A stretch of 64,000 nt of DNA from UBA1479 sp040221095 (GTDB lineage: Bacteria; Pseudomonadota; Alphaproteobacteria; Rhodospirillales; Casp-alpha2): NCBI GenBank assembly GCA_040221095.1, contig JAVJVP010000017.1:248001-312000 (forward strand), written 5' to 3'. The notes under the pieces are model-generated. The model saw nothing but the letters and a program-made list of their open reading frames with translations. It was not told where the DNA came from and searched no databases. The position numbers were made by a program, and so were the translations under genes. Every line of letters starts with the position of its first letter. Position 1 is the stretch's first letter. Positions 27,560 to 37,000 of this stretch are shown in pieces.

Positions 27560-29893
27560 TCAGTCTTTTGGCAGGATTTTCAGAACCTCGCCGGAACCGG
27601 CGTCAATGGGCCCCAGGGTCAGGGATCGGCCGTCCCGCCAGGCCGGGGCAAGGTCGCGGTAACGCGGGCTCAAGGGGTTGCCCGATTGCCCCGTGGCGAT
27701 GACGAAGCCGGACGCATCCAGATCGCCCAGGTCCATGACGGCGCGCAGCCCGGCGCCATGGCGATGGGCGAAGGGCGCGTCGGTCCGCCCCAGCCACATG
27801 GCGCCCCGGTTGAGGGTGTCGTTGCCGCCGTCCGTCGCAACCTCGACCGCCGTCCAATCGCGGAGCAGGGGGAGATGCCGGAACATGGGATGTTCGAACC
27901 GGGCGACATGGACATCGCCCCACAGCGCCGTGCGTCCCAGTTCCCGGTCCAGGCCCATGAGGTCGCGGGCCGTCTGGTCCAGGGCGCCGACGACCGCATC
28001 GGCGCAGGTTTCAACCCTGTCCGCCGTCGTCACGTCGTCGCACCACGGCCGCCCGGCGGTCAGGGCGCGCACCACGGCCTGAATGCGCAGGCCGTGCCAG
28101 CGGTCGATCAGGTCGCCCAGTTCGTCGGCAAAGATTGCGCGCTTCAGGTTCAGGGCGAAGAACATGTAGGCGAGGGGCGCGCGCTGGCGGCGGTCCATGG
28201 CCCCGTCCCATCGTTCCAGCGCGCGGACCAGGGAGCGGCGGCCCGCCGCTTCGTCTAATTGCGCCAGGGCGAAGGCCAACAGTTCCTCGGCCCCGGCGGA
28301 CTGGATGTCCATCTGGGGGGAAACCGGATCGGGCTGGTCGCCGGCCAAGAGGTCGGCCAGCCGCCGGGCCCGGTAGGGCGGCGGCCAGTCGGCGGCGATC
28401 GCGAACGGAAAGCCCGGGGGCGTGACCTTGTTGTTGGCGTTCAGCAGCACGCCGCCCGGCGGATTGGCGTAGCGCGGCAGGTGCGCGGGATCGAGATAGC
28501 CGTCGTGCCCCACCGGACCCTGAATGCGGACCAGCGGCACCGCGCCGCCGCCACGCCTGCGCTGGGGCAGGCGGCCCGCCGTGATCATGCCGATGTCGCC
28601 CGCCCGGGTCGCATACAGGATGTTCTGCACGGGGGCATGGAACTGGCGCAGGGCCGCCGTCACCTCGGCCCCGGACTTGGCGGCGTTGAGCGCGAGGAGC
28701 GCTTCCGGTGTTTGGTCGCCCCTTTCCAGATAGGGGGCGGACAGGGTCACCGGACGGCCGCCGTCGGCGTCCGTGAGGACGGGGCCTTCGGGGGTTTCCA
28801 GAACCTTCAAGGTTTCCGATGGGCCGTCCCGCACCAGAATGACCTCGTCCCGCACACCAAATTCGGCCGTGCCGTCGCCCGCGTCCGTGCGAAAGGCGCC
28901 GGATGTTCCGGCCGGGGTTTCGATGATCAGGTCTTCCGTATCGGCACCCGTGGTCGTGAACCCCCAGGCGACATGGCTGTTGTGACCGATCAGCAGGAAC
29001 GGCACGCCTGGCACTGTGGCCCCGGCAAGCACCCCTTTGGGGGTTTCCAGGCGGGCCAGATACCACAGGATCGGCGCCCGGAATTCCAGATGCGGATCGT
29101 TGGCCAGGAACGGCTTTCCGGTCGACGTGCGCATCCCCGCCAAGGCCCAGGCGTTGGACGCCGTGCCCGGCGCGCCCGCGCCGCGCGGGTCCCACTCCAG
29201 GGCCGGGAACGCGGCCAGGCCGCTGCCGCCGCCGGGCATCCCGGGAAAGGCCGTCGGCGCATCGCCGGGGTAGGGCGGCCAGAGGAAATCCACCTGTTCC
29301 GGCGACAATCTGGTCAGCATGTCGAGGCGCAGGCGTTCGGTCCGCCAGTTGCCGGCCAGGCGCAGGGCCATCAGCTTGCCCCACACCAGACTGTCGGCGG
29401 GCCGCCAGGGTTCCGGCGTGTGGCGCAGGGCCAGGAATTCGACGGTGCGCGGCCAGGAAGTGTCGCCGATCCAGGCATTGACCCCGGCGGCATAGGCGTC
29501 GAGCCGCTTTTTCAGGGCGGGCGAGGCCTTGCGCGCCTGATCCTCGGCCAGTTTGTAGAGCCCCAACCGGCGCATGTGGCGGTCCATGTCGAGCGCCGGT
29601 TTCCCCAGCATTTCCGCCAGCCGCCCGGCCCCGGCGCGGCGCATCAACTCCATCTGAAAGAAACGGTCCTGGGCGTGGACGAAGCCCAGGGCGAAAAAAG
29701 CGCTGTCCCCGTCTTCGGCGCGGATGCGCGGCACGCCGTGATCGTCACGGGTGACCGAGACGGGTGCCGAAAGCCCCGCCAGTTTCAGGGTTCCCGAGGT
29801 CTTGGCGAAGGTCGGGGCGAGCAGGGCAGCCCCGCCGCCGGCCAGCGCCACGGCCAGCCCCAAGCCCCAGACCTTCAGCCCGCGCAGCCGCAT
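27560..29893 (-). CDS. Penicillin acylase-family N-terminal nucleophile hydrolase
   Basis: The 777-residue precursor begins with a short basic region and a hydrophobic signal (GLKVWGLGLAVALAGGGAAL). The small-subunit region has DDHGVPRIRAEDGDSAFFALGFVHAQDR. The maturation site is GTASNAWALAG, where Ser becomes the N-terminal nucleophile of the large subunit after self-cleavage; NDPHLEFRAPILWY follows, as in the family. It should act in the periplasm on an acylated amine such as an acyl-homoserine lactone, a polyamine or a beta-lactam; the substrate cannot be told. ATG 29893 has GGAAGG six bases upstream. Confidence 0.92.
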   Translation of the reverse strand: MRLRGLKVWGLGLAVALAGGGAALLAPTFAKTSGTLKLAGLSAPVSVTRDDHGVPRIRAEDGDSAFFALGFVHAQDRFFQMELMRRAGAGRLAEMLGKPALDMDRHMRRLGLYKLAEDQARKASPALKKRLDAYAAGVNAWIGDTSWPRTVEFLALRHTPEPWRPADSLVWGKLMALRLAGNWRTERLRLDMLTRLSPEQVDFLWPPYPGDAPTAFPGMPGGGSGLAAFPALEWDPRGAGAPGTASNAWALAGMRTSTGKPFLANDPHLEFRAPILWYLARLETPKGVLAGATVPGVPFLLIGHNSHVAWGFTTTGADTEDLIIETPAGTSGAFRTDAGDGTAEFGVRDEVILVRDGPSETLKVLETPEGPVLTDADGGRPVTLSAPYLERGDQTPEALLALNAAKSGAEVTAALRQFHAPVQNILYATRAGDIGMITAGRLPQRRRGGGAVPLVRIQGPVGHDGYLDPAHLPRYANPPGGVLLNANNKVTPPGFPFAIAADWPPPYRARRLADLLAGDQPDPVSPQMDIQSAGAEELLAFALAQLDEAAGRRSLVRALERWDGAMDRRQRAPLAYMFFALNLKRAIFADELGDLIDRWHGLRIQAVVRALTAGRPWCDDVTTADRVETCADAVVGALDQTARDLMGLDRELGRTALWGDVHVARFEHPMFRHLPLLRDWTAVEVATDGGNDTLNRGAMWLGRTDAPFAHRHGAGLRAVMDLGDLDASGFVIATGQSGNPLSPRYRDLAPAWRDGRSLTLGPIDAGSGEVLKILPKD

Positions 29894-29984
29894 GGCCTGC
29901 CTTCCGGTCCGGAAATTTTCGCCCGCCCGCATTGCGAGGGACCTGTCTTGGCGTTATACATCGCGCGAAACCAACCTTGCGCCG

Positions 29985-30003
29985 GCCCCCGGTTTCCGGG
30001 GGC
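29985..30003 (+). other. GC-rich hairpin between divergent genes
   Basis: A perfect 8-bp stem GCCCCCGG / CCGGGGGC with loop TTT lies in the 174-base spacer between the penicillin-acylase-family gene and the CoA-transferase gene. It has no U-tract. Its role is unknown. Confidence 0.4.
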
Positions 30004-30067
30004 GCCGGGCGTTCCCAACCATCGCCTGACGCCCACAATAAGGCGCGACCAATAAAAGGAAACAGAC

Positions 30068-31285
30068 ATGTCCGGACCCTTGAGCGGCCTTCGGGTTTTC
30101 GATCTGACACGCATTCTGGCGGGCCCCTCCTGCACGCAGATTCTCGGTGACCTGGGCGCCGACGTGATCAAGGTGGAAATTCCCGGCAAGGGCGACGACA
30201 CGCGCGGCTTCGCGCCGCCCTACCTGAAGGACGGCGACGGCAACGAGACGGACCAGAGCGCCTATTTCACCTGCGCCAACCGCAACAAGCGCTCGATCAC
30301 CCTGGACCTGACCAAGCCCGAGGGCATCGAACTGGCGAAAAAGATGATCGCCAAGTCCGACGTGCTGGTGGAAAACTTCAAGACCGGCGGCCTCGCCAAG
30401 TACGGCCTGGGTTATGACCAGTTGAAGGACGACAACCCGGGCCTGGTCTATTGCTCGGTGACCGGCTTCGGCCATACGGGTCCCTACGCCAACCGCCCCG
30501 GATACGACGTGCTGATCCAGGGCATGGGCGGATTCATGAGCGTCACGGGCGAACCGGACGGCGATCCGCAGAAGGCCGGCATCCCCATTTCCGACCTGAT
30601 CGCCGGCATGTACGCCGCCGTCGGCATCAACGCGGCCCTGCGTCACCGGGAAGTTACCGGCGAGGGCCAGCACATCGACATCGGCATGCTGGACACCACC
30701 GCCGCCATCCTGTCGATCCAGGGCGCCAACTTCCTCGCCACCGGCCAGAACCCGCCGCGTCTGGGCAATGCGCATCCGAATATCGTGCCCTATCAGTCGT
30801 TCCCCACCGCCGACGGCGACATCATCCTGGCGGTTGGCAACGACGGCCAGTTCCAGCGTTTCTGCAAGGTCGCCGGCTGCGACAATCTGGCCGAGGACCC
30901 GCGCTATGCGACCAACGCCAACCGCGTGTCGAACCGGGACGAAATCGTCGCCCTGCTGAAGCCGATCATCGCCGCCAAGCCGTCGGAATTCTGGCTGACG
31001 GAACTGGAAAAGAACAACGTCAGCTGCGGGCCCATCAACCGCCTGGATCAGGTGTTCGCCGATCCGCAGTTCCTCGCCCGCGGCATGCGCCTCGACATGC
31101 CGCATCCGAAGACCGGCGCCAAGCCGGTCAGCATGGTCGCGAGCCCGCTGAAATTCTCGAAATCGCAGGTCGACTACCGCCTGTCGCCGCCGGTTTTGGG
31201 CCAGCATTCGGAAGAGGTTCTGGGTGAAGTCCTGGGCCTCAGCGCCGACGAGGTCGCGGGCCTGCGCGACCGCGGCGTGATCTGA
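30068..31285 (+). CDS. CaiB/BaiF family (type III) CoA-transferase
   Basis: The 405-residue protein moves CoA between carboxylic acids. Family features are LSGLRVFDLTRILAGPSCTQILGDLGADVIKVE at the N-terminus (split here for reading as LSGLRVFDLTRILAGP and SCTQILGDLGADV), and GQHIDIGMLDTTAAIL, which holds the Asp that forms the acyl anhydride. Relatives act on oxalate/formate, carnitine, succinate/mesaconate or aromatic acids; this one cannot be assigned. AAGGAAA precedes the ATG. An alpha/beta hydrolase follows after 35 bases, probably in the same operon. Confidence 0.93.
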   Translation: MSGPLSGLRVFDLTRILAGPSCTQILGDLGADVIKVEIPGKGDDTRGFAPPYLKDGDGNETDQSAYFTCANRNKRSITLDLTKPEGIELAKKMIAKSDVLVENFKTGGLAKYGLGYDQLKDDNPGLVYCSVTGFGHTGPYANRPGYDVLIQGMGGFMSVTGEPDGDPQKAGIPISDLIAGMYAAVGINAALRHREVTGEGQHIDIGMLDTTAAILSIQGANFLATGQNPPRLGNAHPNIVPYQSFPTADGDIILAVGNDGQFQRFCKVAGCDNLAEDPRYATNANRVSNRDEIVALLKPIIAAKPSEFWLTELEKNNVSCGPINRLDQVFADPQFLARGMRLDMPHPKTGAKPVSMVASPLKFSKSQVDYRLSPPVLGQHSEEVLGEVLGLSADEVAGLRDRGVI

Positions 31286-31320
31286 CGCGGCGGCGGGTCA
31301 GGGCAGGGGAGCGAACGGGC

Positions 31321-32163
31321 ATGCAGCGCAAATCGTTCCTCGGCCGCTCCGCCCTCGGCATCTTTCACGAGGTCGTCTATTGGCAATGGGGGGCTGCCGA
31401 CGCCCCCGTGCTGCTCTGCGTTCACGGGCTGACCCGCAACGGCCGCGATTTCGACGCGGTGGCCGAGCGGTTTTCCGACCGCTGGCGCGTCGTCTGCCCG
31501 GACATCGTCGGGCGCGGCGACAGCGGCCGCCTCGCCGATCCCCTGCAATACGGCTATCCTCAGTACCTCGCCGACCTGACGGCCCTGATCGCGCGGCTTG
31601 ACGTGGACCGGGTCGCCTGGCTCGGCACCTCCATGGGCGCGTTGCTGGGCATGATCATGGCGGCGGGGCCGGGGACGCCGGTCGAGCGCCTGCTGATGAA
31701 CGACGCCGGGCCGGTGGTGACCAAGGAATCTCTGCAACGCATCGCCGCCTATCTGGGCACGGCGCCGGATTTCGCCGACATGGCCGAAGCGGAATCCTAT
31801 TTCCGCCTGGTCCATGCGCCGTTCGGCCCCCTGACCGACGATCAATGGGCCCATCTGACGCGCCACAGCGTGCGTGAGGACGCAAACGGCCGTTATGTGC
31901 CGAAGTACGACCCGGCCATGGCCAAACCCTTCGAGGGCGCCGTCAGCGACGATCTGGTGCTATGGCCCGTATGGGACGCCATCCGCTGTCCGGTCACCGT
32001 GATCCGGGGGGCGCAGTCGGACCTGCTGCGCGCCGACACCCTGGCGGAAATGCAGGCCCGCGGCCCCAAAACGACGGTCCATGAAATCCCCGGCGTCGGC
32101 CATGCGCCGGCCCTGATGTCGGACGACCAGCTGGACCTGATCGCGGGCTGGCTCACGGCCTGA
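31321..32163 (+). CDS. Alpha/beta hydrolase
   Basis: The 280-residue protein has the alpha/beta-hydrolase signature: oxyanion segment VHGLTRNGRDFDAVAERF, nucleophile elbow WLGTSMGALLGM (GxSxG), Asp in IRGAQSDLL, and His in GVGHAPALM. The catalytic triad is therefore complete. AGGGGAG precedes the ATG. Its position directly after a CoA-transferase suggests an ester or thioester product from the same pathway, which is inference. Confidence 0.92.
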   Translation: MQRKSFLGRSALGIFHEVVYWQWGAADAPVLLCVHGLTRNGRDFDAVAERFSDRWRVVCPDIVGRGDSGRLADPLQYGYPQYLADLTALIARLDVDRVAWLGTSMGALLGMIMAAGPGTPVERLLMNDAGPVVTKESLQRIAAYLGTAPDFADMAEAESYFRLVHAPFGPLTDDQWAHLTRHSVREDANGRYVPKYDPAMAKPFEGAVSDDLVLWPVWDAIRCPVTVIRGAQSDLLRADTLAEMQARGPKTTVHEIPGVGHAPALMSDDQLDLIAGWLTA

Positions 32164-32306
32164 CGCGGCCCGAATTTATCCTGCGCATACATACCTTTGT
32201 CTGTATTGAAAGTCTTTCTGTCGCCGCATACACTGCGTCGTCGATAAGGGCCGGCTCGGGGCGCATTCACGCGTGAAGCCGCCGGAAAACCTGGGGAGTG
32301 CCGACA

Positions 32307-32825
32307 ATGGCGGAAGTTCAGGCTATCAATTCGTCCCGCGCGCTGCGCGAAGCGGAAACCCGCGAGCTGGCGACCCATCCGGGCGAGGACCTGGAGGATT
32401 TCGTGACCTTCCGGGTCAAGAAGCAGCTGTTCGGCATTCCCGTGCTGATGGTGCAGGACATCCTGTCGCCGGACCGCATCGCCTCGATCCCCCTGGCGCC
32501 GCCGGAAGTGCGCGGCTCCATCAACCTGCGCGGCCGCATCGTCACCGTCATCGACGTGCGCGTGCGCTTAGGGTTGCCGCCCAGCAGCCGGGAAGCCTCG
32601 GAAAACGCCATGGCGGTGACCGTGGAGCACGAACACGAGCTCTACACCCTGCTGGTCGACAGCATCGGCGACGTGATCAGCCTGTCCAACGATCTGTACG
32701 AGCGCAATCCGGCGACCCTCGACAGCCTGTGGCGGGAATTCGCCAGCGGGATTTATCGTCTGAAGGGCGAATTGATGGTGGTGCTCGACGTGCACCGCCT
32801 GCTGAACATCAGCGTCCGGCTCTGA
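32307..32825 (+). CDS. cheW: Chemotaxis adaptor protein CheW
   Basis: CheW links chemoreceptors to the kinase CheA. After about 30 variable residues the domain begins DFVTFRVKKQLFGIPVLMVQDIL, followed by PEVRGSINLRGRIVTVIDVR and LVDSIGDVISL, all typical of CheW. The ATG at 32307 has GGGGAG eight bases upstream and is preferred to GTG 32298. No other che gene is near, so this is either a stand-alone copy or one of several. The 140-base space upstream probably holds its promoter. Confidence 0.94.
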   Translation: MAEVQAINSSRALREAETRELATHPGEDLEDFVTFRVKKQLFGIPVLMVQDILSPDRIASIPLAPPEVRGSINLRGRIVTVIDVRVRLGLPPSSREASENAMAVTVEHEHELYTLLVDSIGDVISLSNDLYERNPATLDSLWREFASGIYRLKGELMVVLDVHRLLNISVRL

Positions 32826-32856
32826 CGTCCCGGCGGCTTGGTGCCGCCGTTTCCGC

Positions 32857-33846
32857 TTATTTGCCGTTGATCAGCCGCGCCACGTCCAGGGCCGCATAGG
32901 TCAGGATCGCGTCGGCGCCCGCGCGCTTGAACGCCATCATGGTTTCCAGCAGCACCTTGTCGTAATCGAGCCAGCCGGCGTCGCCGGCGCCGCGCAGCAT
33001 CGCGTATTCGCCCGACACGTTGTAGACGAAGGTCGGCATGCGGAACTCTTCCTTCACCATACGCACGACGTCGAGATAGGGCAGGCCCGGCTTGACCATG
33101 ACCATGTCGGCCCCTTCCTCGACGTCCAGGGTGACCTCCCACATGGCTTCGTCGACGTTGGCCGGGTTCATCTGATAGGTCGCCTTGTCGCCCTTCAGGG
33201 CGCCCTTGGAGCCGACGGCGTCGCGGAACGGCCCGTAAAAGCCGGACGCATACTTGGCCGCATAGGCCAGCACAGAGACGTCCTGGCGGCCCGCATCGTC
33301 CAGGGCGTCGCGGATCGCGGCGACGCGCCCGTCCATCATGTCCGAGGGTGCGATGATGTCGCAGCCGGCCTCGGCCTGGACCAGGGACTGCTTGACCAGG
33401 ATTTCGACGGTTTCGTCGTTGAGGATGATCCCGTCTTGGACCAGACCGTCGTGGCCGTCGGAATTGAAGGGGTCGAGGGCCACGTCGCAGATCACCCCGA
33501 CGTCCGGCACGGCGGCCTTGGCGGCGCGCACGGCGCGGCACACCAGGTTGTCCGGATTGTAGGCTTCCTTGGCGTCCGAGGTCTTCAGGGTGTCGTCCGT
33601 ATAGGGAAACAGCGCCACGGCGGGAATGCCCAGTTCGCGGGCTTCCGTCACCGCCCCGGCCAGAAGATCGACGGACAGGCGCTCGACGCCCGGCATGGAC
33701 GGAATGTGTTCCCGCTTGTTCGTGCCCTCGACCACGAACACCGGCCAAATCAGGTCGTCCGTGGACAACTTATGTTCGGCGACCAGCCGCCGGATCCAGG
33801 GTTCACGCCGGTTGCGGCGCATGCGCTTGCGGGGAAATGTGGCCAC
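32857..33846 (-). CDS. hemB: Porphobilinogen synthase (delta-aminolevulinic acid dehydratase)
   Basis: HemB condenses two 5-aminolevulinate molecules to porphobilinogen for heme. The two Schiff-base lysines are in the usual places (FYGPFRDAVGSKGALKGDK region and MVMVKPGLPYLD). The metal site reads DVALDPFNSDGHDG, where Asp and Ala replace the zinc cysteines, so the enzyme is the magnesium type. The start is taken as GTG 33846 because the family N-terminus begins near FPRKRMRRNRREPW and GGAAG lies nine bases upstream; the frame stays open further. Confidence 0.95.
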   Translation of the reverse strand: MATFPRKRMRRNRREPWIRRLVAEHKLSTDDLIWPVFVVEGTNKREHIPSMPGVERLSVDLLAGAVTEARELGIPAVALFPYTDDTLKTSDAKEAYNPDNLVCRAVRAAKAAVPDVGVICDVALDPFNSDGHDGLVQDGIILNDETVEILVKQSLVQAEAGCDIIAPSDMMDGRVAAIRDALDDAGRQDVSVLAYAAKYASGFYGPFRDAVGSKGALKGDKATYQMNPANVDEAMWEVTLDVEEGADMVMVKPGLPYLDVVRMVKEEFRMPTFVYNVSGEYAMLRGAGDAGWLDYDKVLLETMMAFKRAGADAILTYAALDVARLINGK

Positions 33847-33981
33847 GGTCGATTGCTTCCGGTGAGGGGTCAGGAGGCCCAAAGGCTTGGACGAAGCCGA
33901 CAAAATCCCTTGGAGATCGGCTAAAGTCAACGTTTCTCGGCAAAGGAAGTCCGGGATTGCTCCCTTTACCCAAGGGGGGAT

Positions 33982-34014
33982 TTGCCTTACGTTTACGTAA
34001 ACGGAAACTATAAC
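33982..34014 (+). promoter_or_regulatory. Candidate long-spacer promoter with palindromic operator before icmF
   Basis: The perfect palindrome CGTTTACGTAAACG (33990-34003) sits between a TTGCCT (33982-33987) and a TATAAC (34009-34014), which are 21 bases apart; neighbouring -35 frames give 19-20. With one mismatched pair the symmetry extends to 20 bases (33987-34006). An operator between over-spaced hexamers is the hallmark of MerR-activated promoters, and similar palindromes are known for MerR-type regulators of branched-chain acyl-CoA degradation (LiuR group). icmF starts about 26 bases after the -10 element. Confidence 0.6.
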
Positions 34015-34039
34015 ACTCATTGGGATCGGAACCACCGCC

Positions 34040-37000
34040 GTGCCGGACGATACACTTCCCGCCACCGGGTCAAAACAGACCCCGGGCGATGCCAGCAAGG
34101 GGCCGCTGCATCCGGTCCGTTTCGTCACCGCCGCCGCCCTGTTCGACGGCCATGACGCGGCCATCAACATCATGCGCCGCATCCTGCAGGCGCAGGGGGC
34201 CGAGGTCATCCATCTGGGCCACAACCGCTCCGTCGACGAGGTGGTGACCGCCGCGATCCAGGAAGACGCCCACGGCATCGCCGTCTCAAGCTACCAGGGC
34301 GGCCATGTGGAATACTTCAAGTACATGATCGACCTGCTGCGCGAGCGCGGCCGCCCGGACATCGCCGTATTCGGCGGCGGCGGCGGCGTCATCGTCGCGG
34401 GCGAGGTCAAGGACCTGGAAGCCTACGGCATGACCCGCGTCTATTCGCCGGAAGACGGCCGGCGCCTGGGATTGCAGGGCATGATCGCCGACATGATCCA
34501 GACGGCGCGGCGCGACCTTGCCGCCGATCTGCCCCAGGACCTGGACGGGCTCACGGCCGGCGACCCGGCCGATCTGGCCCGCGTCATCACGGCGATCGAG
34601 GACGGCCGCCTGCCCAAGACCCAGCTGGACGCCATTCGGGCCACGGCCCAAGGCCGCGACACGGTGCCGGTGCTCGGCATCACGGGCACGGGCGGGGCGG
34701 GCAAATCGTCGCTGACGGACGAGATCGTGCGCCGGTTCCGGTTCGGCTCAGACGAACCGCGCATCGCCGTCGTCGCCATCGACCCGACCCGGCGCAAGAC
34801 GGGCGGGGCGCTGCTCGGCGACCGCATCCGCATGAACGCCAACAACGCGCCCAACGTGTTCTTCCGCTCCTTGGCCACCAGGGACGCCAAGACCGAGGTG
34901 CCGCCGGCCCTGTCTGACATCATCGCCGCCGTGAAGGCCGCGGGCGCCGACATCGTGATCATCGAAACGCCGGGGATCGGGCAGGGGGACGCGGGCATCG
35001 TGCCGTTCTGCGACGTCTCGCTCTACGTCATGACCCCGGAATTCGGCGCCGCCAGCCAGCTCGAGAAGATCGACATGCTGGATTTCGCCGATGTCGTCGT
35101 GATCAACAAGATGGACCGCAAGGGGGCCATGGACGCGCTGCGCGACGTGCGCAAACAGGTGCAGCGCAACCGCGAGGCCTTCGGCGCCAAGCCCGACGAC
35201 ATGCCCGTGTTCGGCGCGATTGCCTCCAGATTCAATGACGCCGGGGTGACGGCGGTCTATCAGGAACTGCTGAGCCAATTCACGGCCAAGGGCTTTCCGG
35301 CCCTGCCGCACCTGTTGCCGGCGGTGAAGAGCAAGGCGTCGGAGCCGGGCCTGGCCATCGTGCCGCCGGACCGCCAGCGCTATCTCGCCGAAATCGCCGA
35401 TGAGGTGCGCGGCTACCTCGCCCGCGCCGAAGCCCAGGCACGCATCGCCCGGGCCCGCCAGCAGGCCCTGGAAACGGCCCGCATGCTGGAAGAAACCGGC
35501 AAAAATATCAGCGATGTACGGGGTCTTGCTGAATCAAAATCTAAGGAACTGAGCGCCGAGGCCCATGCCCTTTTGGACGCCTGGCCGGAGACCCGCGCCG
35601 CCTATTCGGGCGATGAAATGGTGGTCACCGTGCGGGACCGGGAAATCCGCAACGACCTGACCCGCACGACCCTGTCGGGCAACACGGTCCGCCGCGTCAG
35701 CCTGCCCAGGTACGAAGATCACGGCGAACTGCTTAAATGGCTGATGCGGGAAAACCTGCCGGGATATTTCCCTTATACGGCCGGGGTATTCCCCTTCAAG
35801 CGGACCGAGGAAGACCCCACCCGCATGTTCGCGGGCGAGGGTGACCCCAAGCGCACCAACGCCCGGTTCAAGTACCTGTCCAAGGAATCCCCGGCCAAGC
35901 GCCTGTCGACGGCCTTCGATTCCGTCACACTCTACGGCTTCGATCCGGACGAGCGGCCGGACATCTACGGCAAGGTGGGGAATTCCGGCGTTTCGATCGC
36001 GACGCTGCAGGACATGGCCGAACTGTACGACGGCTTCGACCTCTGCGCGCCCACGACCTCCGTCTCCATGACCATCAACGGCCCGGCGCCGACCATTCTG
36101 GCCATGTTCCTGAACACGGCGATCAATCAGCAGATGGCCAAGTTCGAGGCCGAGAAGGGCCGCGCCCCCGACGACGCGGAAGCCGCGGAAATCAAAGCAT
36201 TTACGCTGGCCAACGTGCGCGGCACCGTGCAGGCGGACATCCTCAAGGAAGACCAGGGCCAGAACACCTGCATCTTCTCGACGGAATTCGCGCTGCGCAT
36301 GATGGCCGACATCCAGGCCTATTTCGTCGAAAACAGGGTGCGGAACTTCTATTCCGTGTCGATTTCCGGCTATCACATCGCCGAGGCCGGGGCGAACCCG
36401 ATCTCGCAGCTCGCCTTCACGCTCGCCAATGGCTTCACCTTCGTCGAGGCCTACCTGGCCCGCGGCATGAACATCGACGACTTCGCGCCCAACCTGTCGT
36501 TCTTTTTCTCCAACGGCATGGACCCGGAATACACGGTCATGGGCCGGGTCGCGCGGCGCATCTGGGCCGTCGCGATGAAGGAACGCTACGGCGCCAATGA
36601 GCGCTCGCAGAAGCTCAAGTACCATATCCAGACCTCGGGCCGATCGCTGCACGCCCAGGAAATGGATTTCAACGACATCCGCACCACCCTGCAGGCGCTG
36701 ATCGCCGTCTACGACAACTGCAATTCCCTGCACACCAACGCCTTCGACGAGGCCTTCACCACCCCGACCGAGGACAGCCTGCGCCGGGCCATCGCCATCC
36801 AGATGGTCATCAACAAGGAATGGGGCCTGGCCAGGAACGAAAACCCCAACCAGGGGGCTTTCGTCATCGACGAGCTGACCGATCTGGTGGAGGAGGCGGT
36901 GCTGCAGGAGTTCGAGCGCATTTCCGAGCGCGGCGGCGTGCTCGGCGCCATGGAGACGGGCTATCAGCGCGGCAAGATCCAAGAGGAATCCCTGCACTAC

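Noticed and set aside
32220..32260. GTCGATAA before cheW, resembling a sigma-28 -10 element
   Set aside because: No TAAA-type -35 element lies at the needed distance upstream.
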